Source: Actinoplanes oryzae (lineage in GTDB: Bacteria > Actinomycetota > Actinomycetes > Mycobacteriales > Micromonosporaceae). From it: a DNA stretch of 32,034 bases. The stretch covers positions 1-32,034 of the forward strand of contig NZ_JAUQWH010000103.1 of NCBI RefSeq assembly GCF_030757795.1, read 5' to 3'. Shown here piece after piece: positions 15,693 to 22,589 of this stretch. The translations under genes and the position numbers were made by a program. The notes under the pieces were generated by a model that did not search any database, was not told where the DNA came from, and worked only from the letters and a program-made list of their open reading frames with translations. Each line of letters begins with the position of its first letter. The stretch's first letter is position 1.

Positions 15693-17072
15693 TCAGGTCA
15701 CGAGCAGCCCCATCGAGCGGCCCGAGCTCTGGAGAGCCTCCAGGACCTGGTGCACCGTGAGGCGTGCGGGCAGCACCGGGGCCGGCTCCCCCGCGCCGGT
15801 CAGCGCGGCGGCGACGTGGCTGGTGGGCAGCGGCAGCAGGGGGTAACGACTGGTGGCGAGCCGGTCCAGCCGCGGCTGGCCGTGGGCGAATCCGGCGACG
15901 GAACGCCACGTGGCCGCCGCGGCGTACGCCTCGCAGCCCACGCCCGGCGGCTGCGGGAGGACGCTGACGGTGCCGAAGGGCAGGCTGCCGGCGATCCAGG
16001 CCTCGGCGGCCTCGACAGCGGGACGGGCCGCCGTCTCGCACCAGTACGGCACGGCTCCGGCGGCCAGGACGGCGCCCGGGTCGAGCAGCCCGGCGCTGCC
16101 GACGACGCAGTGCGTGCCGGCGCCGGTGGTGGCGAGCCACTCGCGGTACAGGTCGGCCACGAAGGCACTGAGCGCCGCGGGCCGGGGATAGAGCACGCGG
16201 TGGCTGGGGATGCCGGCGGCGCGCAGCGCGTTGTCGAGTCCTGGGTCGCCGGCCGGCTCGGCGTACCGGACGGCGAGGGCGTGCCGCGGCGTCCGCCAGC
16301 GGCGGGCACCCAGGGCGGTGAGGAGGCGGACGAACCCGCGGTTGCTCTCGGTGTAGTCGTCCGGGGACCAGCCGCCGACCGGGCTGCCGGCCTGGAAGGT
16401 GTGCCCGGGAACCGGCTCCGCCGCGGGCCAGCTCCGCAGGTCGCGCAGCAGCAGCGCCCGGCCGTCCGGGGCGAGCCGACCGGTGAGGAAGGCCCGGTAC
16501 GCGGCCGGCACCCGCTGCCACCGGACGTGCAGCGTCAGCGTCGAGCCGCACAGGGGCCCGGTGAGCACCGGATCGTGCACCTGGCGCACGGAGACGCCCG
16601 GGTTCGCCGCGAGGATGCGCCCGGCCACCTCGGCGCCGGCCGCGCACGCCGTCTCCGCGTCCTCCGGGGCGCCGCCCGGATAGGGCACGGAGACGGTGAA
16701 GCCCGACGGCAGCCAGGGGGCGCCGAGGGCGGCGGCGAGGTGGACGGCCGACCCGTGCGGCGAGCCGAGCACGGCCGCCGGGTAGACCGGCTCCGGGTAG
16801 CGGCCGGTGATCCACGCGGCGACAGCCTCCGCGTCCAGCCGGCCCGCGGCGTCGGCGGGCAGGGCGTCCGCGACCGCCTCCGCGGCGAGCGCGGCCCGGC
16901 GGTTACCCGGCTCCAGGGCGGGCCGGCGGCTGAGCAGCGGCATCCGGATCTGGTCACGGCAGTCCCGGCCGTCCGCGGCCCGCACCGCCGTGTCCAGCAG
17001 GACGCGGCCGGGGCTGTCGAGATCGAACACCTGCTCCGGCGCGGCCGGGGCGGCGAGGCGGAAGTCGGTCAC
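15693..17072 (-). CDS. Uncharacterised 459-aa protein
   Basis: The GTG at 17072 follows GAGGAG with a six-base gap, a clear start. The product is a soluble mixed alpha/beta protein with no signal peptide or membrane segment. Recognisable stretches are YPAAVLGSPHGSAVHLAAAL (a GSxxG-like turn), PWLPSGFTVSVPYPGG, QVHDPVLTGPLCGS, YTESNRGFVRLLTALG and VVGSAGLLDPGAVLAAGAVP. It resembles a family of unnamed actinobacterial proteins that I remember only by pattern, and I cannot assign a reaction. The serine in GSPHGSAVH could suggest an alpha/beta-hydrolase-like fold, but I see no confident Asp/His partners. It is divergent from the metallo-beta-lactamase-fold gene with 133 bases between starts. Confidence 0.8.
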   Translation of the reverse strand: MTDFRLAAPAAPEQVFDLDSPGRVLLDTAVRAADGRDCRDQIRMPLLSRRPALEPGNRRAALAAEAVADALPADAAGRLDAEAVAAWITGRYPEPVYPAAVLGSPHGSAVHLAAALGAPWLPSGFTVSVPYPGGAPEDAETACAAGAEVAGRILAANPGVSVRQVHDPVLTGPLCGSTLTLHVRWQRVPAAYRAFLTGRLAPDGRALLLRDLRSWPAAEPVPGHTFQAGSPVGGWSPDDYTESNRGFVRLLTALGARRWRTPRHALAVRYAEPAGDPGLDNALRAAGIPSHRVLYPRPAALSAFVADLYREWLATTGAGTHCVVGSAGLLDPGAVLAAGAVPYWCETAARPAVEAAEAWIAGSLPFGTVSVLPQPPGVGCEAYAAAATWRSVAGFAHGQPRLDRLATSRYPLLPLPTSHVAAALTGAGEPAPVLPARLTVHQVLEALQSSGRSMGLLVT

Positions 17073-17189
17073 GGCGGGCTCCTCGGGTGCGGGTCCGGCG
17101 GGCATACCCCGTGCGGCCCGGGTCATGACACGGTCCGTGACGTTGTCCCCGGAGCGCCACGAGGGCGCAGGTGAGATCCGCGGCGACCC

Positions 17190-17195
17190 GGGTAT
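17190..17195 (+). promoter_or_regulatory. GGGTAT -10-like element ten bases before MBL-fold gene
   Basis: GGGTAT is followed by ten bases and ATG 17206, the same arrangement as at three other genes in this window. Thirteen bases upstream lies GTGAGA, a poor -35. Confidence 0.35.
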
Positions 17196-17205
17196 GCCGC
17201 GCGCC

Positions 17206-18021
17206 ATGACGGAGACGGGCACCACTGCCAGCGTGACATTCATCGGCAACGCCACGACCCTGCTGCGGCTGGGGGACTTCACGCTGCTGACCGATCCCGC
17301 GTTCGGCGCGGCGGGGACCCGGGTGCACCTCGGGTACGGCGCCTGGACCAAGCGGGTCAAGGATCCGGCGATGCGGCTGGCCGACCTCCCCCGGGTCGAC
17401 GCGGTGCTGCTGTCGCACTTCCACAGCGACCACTTCGACCGGGTGGCGTCCCGCGGCCTGCCCCGGGACCTGCAAGTGGTGACCACCGTCCAGGCGCGGC
17501 GCGCGCTGCGGCGGCGCGGGTTCGAGGCCGTCCAGGCGCTGCCCACCTGGGACGTGTACGAATGGACCAGCGCGCGGCAGCGGCTGCGGGTGACCGCCGT
17601 GCCCGCCAAGCACGGTCCGGGCGCGGTCGACCGGCTGCTGCCCGAGACGATGGGGTCGGTGCTGGAGCTGGAGGAGGACGGCCGGCTGCGGCTGCGGCTC
17701 TACATCACGGGTGACACCCTCTTCGGCCCGCACCTGACCGCCATCCCGCGCCGGTGCGGCGAGATCGACGCCATGCTCATCCATCTGGGCGGCACGAGGC
17801 TGCTCGGCCTGCTGCTCACCATGGACGACCGGCAGGGCGTGGCGACGACGGAGCTGATCCGGCCCGGGCTGACCGTCCCGATCCACTTCAACGACTACAA
17901 GGTCATGAAGTCGACGCTGAGCGACTACCTGGCCCGCGCGCGCGAGCACGGCCTCGAAGGGGTCGAGCCGATCAGCCGCGGGGCGACGATGTCCCTGCCA
18001 TTGCGGCCCGTGCCGGCCTGA
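17206..18021 (+). CDS. Metallo-beta-lactamase-fold hydrolase (UlaG-like)
   Basis: The 271-aa product has the metallo-hydrolase layout. The N-terminal strand pair is SVTFIGNATTLLRLGDFTLL followed by TDPAF. HFHSDHFD (71-78) supplies the metal ligands, VTAVPAKHGPG a further His, and ITGDTLFGP the Asp. IHFNDYK lies near the C-terminus. This pattern is that of UlaG/YtnP-like or N-acyl-phosphatidylethanolamine-phospholipase-like enzymes, probably with a dinuclear metal centre. No signal peptide is visible. ATG 17206 is chosen. An in-frame ATG at 17194 overlaps the GGGTAT element. The substrate is unknown. The gene is divergent from the uncharacterised 459-aa protein, which may share its regulation. 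Confidence 0.88.
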   Translation: MTETGTTASVTFIGNATTLLRLGDFTLLTDPAFGAAGTRVHLGYGAWTKRVKDPAMRLADLPRVDAVLLSHFHSDHFDRVASRGLPRDLQVVTTVQARRALRRRGFEAVQALPTWDVYEWTSARQRLRVTAVPAKHGPGAVDRLLPETMGSVLELEEDGRLRLRLYITGDTLFGPHLTAIPRRCGEIDAMLIHLGGTRLLGLLLTMDDRQGVATTELIRPGLTVPIHFNDYKVMKSTLSDYLARAREHGLEGVEPISRGATMSLPLRPVPA

Positions 18022-18166
18022 CGGCGGCGGCCCGCAGCAGCGGCACCGCCCACAGCAGAACGATCGCGGCGATGAGCATGACGGTGGTCGCCCCGCGCCC
18101 GTGCCAGGCGAGAGCGACGGTCCACGCGAGAGCGAAGAGTGTGCGGAAGAACGTGGCTGAGGGCAT
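17972..18166 (-). CDS. Possible small membrane protein (64 aa)
   Basis: The frame from ATG 18166 encodes MPSATFFRTLFALAWTVALA, then WHGRGATTVMLIAAIVLLWA and a basic, alanine-rich tail. That gives two membrane-spanning helices joined by a short basic turn. The hydrophobic pattern is hard to explain as a shadow, since no gene occupies 18022-18166 on the other strand. It overlaps the 3' end of the MBL-fold gene by 50 bases, and no good ribosome binding site is seen, so the call is tentative. Function is unknown. Confidence 0.45.
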   Translation of the reverse strand: MPSATFFRTLFALAWTVALAWHGRGATTVMLIAAIVLLWAVPLLRAAAVRPARAAMAGTSSPRG

Positions 18167-18272
18167 GCAGCGGGTCTGCCCGCTTCGCTGACCCGCGGGT
18201 GCCATCTGGTGGCCCGGCCGGGCCACGGAAACCGAAACGCATGAAACCCGCCGTACGGGGGATGCGCGGCAG

Positions 18273-18911
18273 ATGGACCGCACCGTGCGCATCACTGTCG
18301 TCGATCACCAGCCCCTGTTCGTCAGCGGACTCGAGTTGCTGCTGCCGAGAGTGAGCCAGGGCCGGGCCACGATCGTGGCCTCCACCCGCGACGCCGCCGC
18401 GGCCGCCGCCCTGGTCCGCCGCTCGGTCCCGGACCTGGTCCTCGTCGACCTGCGCATGCCCGCCCCGGGCGGCGTCCGGGCGATCGCCGCCATCCGGCGC
18501 ACCGCACCCCGGGTGCGGGTGGTGGCGATGTCCGGCGACGACGACCCGGCCGGCGCGGTGGCGGCGCTGCGGGCGGGTGCCGAGGGCTTCCTGCCCAAGA
18601 CCGCCGAGCCCCGCGACGTCGTCCAGCCGCTGCTGGCCATCCTGGACGGCTGGGCCGTGGTGCCGCCGCGCCTGCTCACCCGCCTGGTGGCGCCCGCGCC
18701 CGGCACCCGGCCCGTGCCGGTGGAGCTGGACCACACCGAGCGGCAGCTGCTGCGCCTCATCGCCGCCGGCTCCACGACGACGGCGATCGGCCTGGAGCTG
18801 CACGTGTCGGAGCGGACGGTGAAGCGGCTGACCGCGGCGCTGCTGCGCAAGCTGCGCGTGCAGAGCCGCACCCAGGCGGCCGCGCTCGCCGGCAGCGCCG
18901 GCATGCTCTGA
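18273..18911 (+). CDS. Orphan LuxR/NarL-type response regulator
   Basis: The 212-aa product has an N-terminal receiver (about 1-125) with phospho-acceptor Asp in LVLVDLRMP, the switch Ser in VVAMSGDDD and the conserved Lys in GFLPKTA. A C-terminal helix-turn-helix lies at about 148-205 (LDHTERQLLRLIAAGSTTTA, then LHVSERTVKRLTAALLRKL). The acidic pocket at the N-terminus reads VVDHQPLF instead of the usual VDDHPLF, so one of the two metal-binding aspartates is replaced. No histidine kinase is nearby. The gene stands alone, convergent with the DoxX-like gene and 14 bases from it. It should bind DNA as a dimer, but its target is not evident. Confidence 0.88.
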   Translation: MDRTVRITVVDHQPLFVSGLELLLPRVSQGRATIVASTRDAAAAAALVRRSVPDLVLVDLRMPAPGGVRAIAAIRRTAPRVRVVAMSGDDDPAGAVAALRAGAEGFLPKTAEPRDVVQPLLAILDGWAVVPPRLLTRLVAPAPGTRPVPVELDHTERQLLRLIAAGSTTTAIGLELHVSERTVKRLTAALLRKLRVQSRTQAAALAGSAGML

Positions 18912-18919
18912 CCCGCCGC

Positions 18920-18936
18920 CGTCCCTCAGAGGGACG
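18920..18936. terminator. Small bidirectional hairpin between convergent genes
   Basis: CGTCCCT (18920-18926) pairs with AGGGACG (18930-18936) over a three-base loop, between the response regulator stop and the DoxX-like gene stop. No T-tract follows. Confidence 0.35.
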
Positions 18937-19276
18937 CGACGGCGATCGCCAGGGTGCCGGCGCCCAGGAGCAGGAGCAGGACCGGCATCGGCAGGTTCTT
19001 CGTGTCGCGGACGCGCACGTGCGAGAGCACCGCGCCGGCGAAGTAGAGGACCAGGCCGGTCGCCGCGGCGACGCCCAGCGGCCGCCAGCCGATGCCGATC
19101 CACAGCCCCACGGCGCCGGCGAGGTTGAGCAGGCCCAGCGGCACGAACCACGACGGCGGCACCCCCACTCCGGCCAGGTTGGCGGTCACCCGGTCCAGCT
19201 TGCGGATCTTCGCGACGGCAGTGCCGACGTTCAGCAGGCCGTAGACAACCGCGGCGACGACATAGGCAGCAAACAT
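18926..19276 (-). CDS. DoxX-like integral membrane protein
   Basis: The 116-aa product starts MFAAYVVAAVVYGLLNVGTA and has about four membrane helices. These are residues about 2-20, 45-62 (FVPLGLLNLAGAVGLWIGIG), 68-85 (VAAATGLVLYFAGAVLSHV), and 95-115 (PMPVLLLLLGAGTLAIAVAS). The AKIRKLDRVTANLAGVGVPP loop and the LLNLAGAVGL helix are typical of DoxX/DoxD-like small proteins, which in some bacteria link to redox or thiol stress. AAGGGGA lies four bases before the ATG. It diverges from the MarR gene across a perfect palindrome, so it is the most likely target of that regulator. Confidence 0.85.
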   Translation of the reverse strand: MFAAYVVAAVVYGLLNVGTAVAKIRKLDRVTANLAGVGVPPSWFVPLGLLNLAGAVGLWIGIGWRPLGVAAATGLVLYFAGAVLSHVRVRDTKNLPMPVLLLLLGAGTLAIAVASL

Positions 19277-19303
19277 GGTTTCCCCTTGACGATCGTTGCA
19301 CGT

Positions 19304-19329
19304 AAACCGTTGGAACACTACAACGGTTT
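19304..19329. promoter_or_regulatory. Perfect inverted repeat, probable MarR operator
   Basis: AAACCGTTG (19304-19312), eight bases, then CAACGGTTT (19321-19329): two perfect 9-base arms between divergent DoxX-like and MarR genes. Size and position fit autoregulation by a MarR dimer. Confidence 0.7.
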
Positions 19330-19340
19330 TGCCAGGGCAA
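19329..19340. promoter_or_regulatory. Second small palindrome beside MarR operator
   Basis: TTGCC-AG-GGCAA directly adjoins the larger repeat and shares its final T. It could be a second half-operator or chance. Confidence 0.3.
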
Positions 19341-19352
19341 CAATCGGCGGGT

Positions 19353-19358
19353 GGGTAT
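19353..19358 (+). promoter_or_regulatory. GGGTAT element ten bases before MarR start
   Basis: GGGTAT, ten bases, ATG 19369. No recognisable -35 lies at the usual distance. It is listed because the spacing is identical to three other genes here. Confidence 0.3.
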
Positions 19359-19368
19359 GATGGCGGGC

Positions 19369-19818
19369 ATGGCTTCGACGACGCGTACGGCCGTCCCGGC
19401 TCAGCTGGGCGTGCTGCTGGCCGGGCGGGGCGCCGTGGCCACCGCCCGGGTCCGCGACGCGCTGGCGGCCCACGGCCTCACCATGCGGTCGCTCTTCACG
19501 CTCAACCACCTGGCCGACGGGCCGGTCGGCCAGCAGGCGCTGATCGACCTGCTCGGCGTCGACCCGAGCGCCCTGGTCGCGGTGCTCAACGAGCTGGAGG
19601 GCCTGGGCCTGGCCGCCCGGCAGCGCGATCCCGCGGACCGCCGCCGCCACATCGTCACGATCACGCCGCGGGGCGCCGAGGCGCTCAAGGCCGTCGACGC
19701 GGTCCTCGACAGCACCGACGACGACCTGTTCGGCGCGCTGTCGGCCGCGGAGCGGCAGCAGCTGGAGCGGCTGCTGGCCAAGGTGGCCGACGCCGGCTCG
19801 TGCGGCGAGAAATACTAG
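19369..19818 (+). CDS. MarR-family transcriptional regulator
   Basis: The 149-aa product has the MarR winged-helix fold. LTMRSLFTLNHLADGPVGQQ leads into the recognition region ALIDLLGVDPSALVAVLNEL, the wing follows as ARQRDPADRRRHIVTITPRG, and a C-terminal dimerisation helix closes it. The DRR-x-x-I-V-x-x-T wing signature is classical. I chose ATG 19369. Two further in-frame ATGs lie 9 and 12 bases upstream, within the GGGTAT element. Its stop directly abuts the stop of the convergent Nramp gene (no bases between them). It probably represses the divergent DoxX-like gene and itself through the palindrome at 19304-19329. The effector is unknown. Confidence 0.9.
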   Translation: MASTTRTAVPAQLGVLLAGRGAVATARVRDALAAHGLTMRSLFTLNHLADGPVGQQALIDLLGVDPSALVAVLNELEGLGLAARQRDPADRRRHIVTITPRGAEALKAVDAVLDSTDDDLFGALSAAERQQLERLLAKVADAGSCGEKY

Positions 19819-21057
19819 TCAGCCGAGCGTGCGGAGCACCAGCACGGCGTTGAGGGCGATGATGAGCGCGGCGACCAGCGCGGCGGCGACGGTGGTCAGG
19901 CGCCGGTTGACGTAGGCGCCCATCAGGTCCCGGCGGGTGGTCAGCCAGATCAGCGGGATCAGCGCGAAGGGCACGCCGAAGGACAGCACGACCTGCGACC
20001 ACACCAGGGCCTGCGTGGGGTCGGCGCCGATCAGCAGGATCGCCATGGCCGGGGCCATCGTGACCAGCCGGCGCAGGAAGAGCGGGATGCTGCGGCGCAG
20101 GAAGCCCTGCATGACCACCTGACCGGCGTAGGTGCCGACGCTCGACGAGGCGAAGCCGGAGGCGAGCAGGGCGATCGCGAAGGCCAGCGCGGCGTAGCGG
20201 TCGAGCTGCACGCCCAGCCCGGCGTGGATGCCCTCGAGGGTGTCGGTGCCCGGGACGCCCTGGCCGAAGAAGAGCTGCGCGGCGATCACCAGCATGGCGA
20301 GGTTGACCAGCCCGGCCGCGCCGAGGGCGACGAGCGTGTCGGACCGCTGGTAGCGCAGGGCGGCCCGCTTGTCCGGCGCGTCGCTGCGGGAGGTGGTCAG
20401 CGCCGAGTGCAGATAGATGACGTGCGGCATGACGGTCGCCCCGAGGATGCCCGTGGCCAGGAGCAGGCTGTCGGTGCCGGCGAACGAGGGCACCAGGCCG
20501 CGGGCCAGGTCGGTGCCGTCGATGCCGGAGCGCAGGGTGGCGTACAGGAAGCCCAGCAGGATGACCGCGAGCAGGCCGCCGATCGCCGCCTCGAACCGGC
20601 GGACGCGCCGCTGCAGCCCCAGCAGCGCGAAGGCGACCACGCAGGTGATCAGGCCGCCGACCGGCAGTGGCACGCCGAAGAGCAGGTAGAGCGCGAGGGC
20701 GCCGCCGACGATCTCGGCCAGGTCGGTGGCCATGGCGACCAGCTCCGCCTGCACCCACAGGCCCCGCGTCACCGGCCGGGGCAGCCGCTCGCGGCACAGC
20801 TCGGCGAGGTCGCGCCCGGTCACCAGGCCGAGCTTGGCGGAGAGCGACTGGATGAGCATGGCCATCAGGTTCGCGGCGACGATCACCCAGACCAGCTGAT
20901 ACCCGTACGCGGACCCGGCCGTGAAGTTGGTCGCGAAGTTCCCGGGGTCGGCGTAGGCGATGGCCGCCACGAAGGCCGGGCCGAACAGTGGCAGGACACG
21001 CACCACCCTGCGGCGGGACCGGGAGACGAGAGCAGCGGCATTGTCCAGGACGACCAT
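19819..21057 (-). CDS. mntH: Nramp-family divalent metal (Mn2+) transporter
   Basis: The 412-aa integral membrane protein has about eleven helices. It carries the family's metal-binding DPGN at 37-40 (AIAYADPGNFATNF) and MPH at 210-212 (ATVMPHVIYLHSAL), both needed for Mn2+/Fe2+ selectivity and proton-coupled import. Also conserved are the GRDLAELCRER loop and the glycine-rich GFASSSVGTYAGQVVMQGF. Length matches MntH proteins (about 400-450). The gene is divergent from a Mn catalase, which fits manganese supply to that enzyme. A palindrome at 21088-21100, 31 bases upstream of the ATG, is a candidate operator. The symbol is assigned by family and context. Confidence 0.92.
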   Translation of the reverse strand: MVVLDNAAALVSRSRRRVVRVLPLFGPAFVAAIAYADPGNFATNFTAGSAYGYQLVWVIVAANLMAMLIQSLSAKLGLVTGRDLAELCRERLPRPVTRGLWVQAELVAMATDLAEIVGGALALYLLFGVPLPVGGLITCVVAFALLGLQRRVRRFEAAIGGLLAVILLGFLYATLRSGIDGTDLARGLVPSFAGTDSLLLATGILGATVMPHVIYLHSALTTSRSDAPDKRAALRYQRSDTLVALGAAGLVNLAMLVIAAQLFFGQGVPGTDTLEGIHAGLGVQLDRYAALAFAIALLASGFASSSVGTYAGQVVMQGFLRRSIPLFLRRLVTMAPAMAILLIGADPTQALVWSQVVLSFGVPFALIPLIWLTTRRDLMGAYVNRRLTTVAAALVAALIIALNAVLVLRTLG

Positions 21058-21087
21058 GCGGGCGTGTCTGCCCTCAGCGGTGGCCTT

Positions 21088-21100
21088 GTCGTGCCACGAC
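21088..21100. promoter_or_regulatory. 13-base palindrome between Mn transporter and Mn catalase
   Basis: GTCGTG-C-CACGAC is perfectly symmetrical and sits in the 112-base divergent intergenic region. It is a candidate operator for a metal- or peroxide-responsive regulator. No regulator is assigned. Confidence 0.5.
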
Positions 21101-21169
21101 GTGACCCGTAAGGGACAGGGGGCCGGGTAGCCATGGCCTTGTCAACCCCCGATGCAGTGGAGGCTCCTC

Positions 21170-22087
21170 GTGTTCAAGCACGTCGACTACTTGCAGTTCC
21201 AGGCCAAGCCCGAGAAGCCGGACGCGCTGCTGGCCCGCAAGATGCAGGAGCTCGTGGGCGGTCAGTTCGGCGAGATGACCGTGATGATGCAGTACCTGTG
21301 GCAGGGCTGGTCGTGCCGGGTGCCCGGCAAGTACAAGGACATGATCATGGACATCGCGACCGAGGAGATCGGTCACGTCGAGATGCTCACCACCATGCTG
21401 GCCCGCCTGCTCGAGGGCGCACCGGGCGAGGCGACCGAGAAGGCCGCCGCCGCCAACCCGCTGCTCGCCGCGGTCCTCGGTGGACAGAGCCCGCAGCACG
21501 CGATCGTCAGCGGCGGCAGCGCACTGCCCCGCGACAGCGAGGGCACGCCGTGGAACACCGGCTACATCGTCGCCAGCGGCAACCTGCTCTCGGACTTCCG
21601 GTCCAACGTGGCCGCCGAGGCGCAGAGCCGGCTCATGACCAGCCGGGTCTACAACATGACCGACGACCGCGGCGTCAAGGACATGCTGCAGTTCAACCTG
21701 GCCCGCGACACCTACCACCAGCAGCAGTGGCTCCTCGGCATCGAGCAGCTCATCGAGGACGGCTTCACCGAGAGCGGCATCGAGGACTCCAACCGCGAGA
21801 ACGAGCACCCCGAGGCCAACCACACCTTCTACAGCTTCGACCCGGCCAGCACGGCGGGCGAGGGCCGCTGGGCGCGCGGCACGACGCTCGACGGCAAGGA
21901 GGAGATCATCTACGTGCAGGACGCGCAGCCGCTGACCGACGACAAGCCGCTCGGCCCGGCACCCGACCCGAAGCTCTACGTCACCTACGACGGCTCGCAG
22001 GGCCCGGGCAAGCCCGGCACCGGCGCGGGCGCGCACGCCCAGGGCATGGCCAACGTTGTCAACAAGATCAAGGGCGCCCTGGACTGA
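21170..22087 (+). CDS. Manganese catalase (non-haem)
   Basis: The 305-aa product disproportionates hydrogen peroxide at a dimanganese site. The expected ligands are visible: Glu35 (QFGEMT), Glu66 and His69 (TEEIGHVEM), Glu150 (VAAEAQSRL) and His183 (DTYHQQQW). These are close to the numbering known for Lactobacillus plantarum Mn catalase. I chose GTG 21170 because GGAGG lies six bases upstream and the family starts with (V/M)FKH. An ATG at 21152 gives six extra residues with no ribosome site. A GGGTAG at 21125-21130 could be a weak SigB-type -10. A perfect hairpin follows the gene. It pairs functionally with the divergent Mn transporter. Confidence 0.95.
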   Translation: MFKHVDYLQFQAKPEKPDALLARKMQELVGGQFGEMTVMMQYLWQGWSCRVPGKYKDMIMDIATEEIGHVEMLTTMLARLLEGAPGEATEKAAAANPLLAAVLGGQSPQHAIVSGGSALPRDSEGTPWNTGYIVASGNLLSDFRSNVAAEAQSRLMTSRVYNMTDDRGVKDMLQFNLARDTYHQQQWLLGIEQLIEDGFTESGIEDSNRENEHPEANHTFYSFDPASTAGEGRWARGTTLDGKEEIIYVQDAQPLTDDKPLGPAPDPKLYVTYDGSQGPGKPGTGAGAHAQGMANVVNKIKGALD

Positions 22088-22101
22088 TCCCACGCTGTTC
22101 C

Positions 22102-22128
22102 GGCGCCGGGGTCCCGTGCCCCGGCGCC
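22102..22128 (+). terminator. Terminator hairpin after Mn catalase
   Basis: GGCGCCGGGG (22102-22111) pairs perfectly with CCCCGGCGCC (22119-22128) over a 7-base loop, 15 bases after the stop. No T-tract follows, as is common in actinomycetes. Confidence 0.6.
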
Positions 22129-22157
22129 CGCGTATCCGCCGAGCCGAGAGGAAAGTC

Positions 22158-22589
22158 ATGAGAACCTCGACCAGGGCGGCTCTGCTGGTCGCCGCCGCGG
22201 CCGCCGGGACCGTCGCCACGACGCGGGCGGTGTCCGCTCGCCGCCGGCCGGCCACCGACGGCATCGGGCGCTCGCACGCGCTGACCGTGGAGCGGCCGTA
22301 CGACGAGCTCACCTCCCTCGACCTGCCGGCACCTCTGGTGGACCTCGGCGACGCCGTGACGGTCGAGCTGCGCGACGCGCCGGGCGACCGGGGCACCGAG
22401 ATCCATGTGCGCCGCGTCGGCGACCGGGTCTCCGCCGGCGACGTCCGCAAGGCGCTGCGCGAGGCCCGCTCGCTGCTGGAGGTCGGCTACGTGCTGCTGC
22501 CCGACGCTCCCCCCACCACGAAGAAGACCTTGCGGAACAAGCCGCTGCGCGCGGCCACCGAGCACGGCCGCGAAGGAGGACTGCTGTGA
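22158..22589 (+). CDS. Small exported or membrane-anchored protein, SRPBCC-like remnant
   Basis: The 143-aa product starts MRTSTRAALLVAAAAAGTVA, a signal or anchor helix. It is followed by a short domain in which VELRDAPGDRGTEIHVRR and ALREARSLLEVGYVLL recall the last strand and long C-terminal helix of SRPBCC/cyclase-dehydrase proteins. The first part of such a domain is missing, so it is either a shortened member or an unrelated fold. GAGAGGAAA gives a good ribosome site before ATG 22158. The stop overlaps the GTG of the alcohol dehydrogenase as GTGA, so they are translated together. Function is unknown. Confidence 0.7.
   Translation: MRTSTRAALLVAAAAAGTVATTRAVSARRRPATDGIGRSHALTVERPYDELTSLDLPAPLVDLGDAVTVELRDAPGDRGTEIHVRRVGDRVSAGDVRKALREARSLLEVGYVLLPDAPPTTKKTLRNKPLRAATEHGREGGLL

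Noticed and set aside
17072..17125. GGGTAT on the minus strand before the 459-aa gene as a SigB-type promoter
   Set aside because: No -35 at 12-14 bases (or GNNT at 14-16) is present. The nearest GTGT is two bases too far, and the gene has an ordinary ribosome site.
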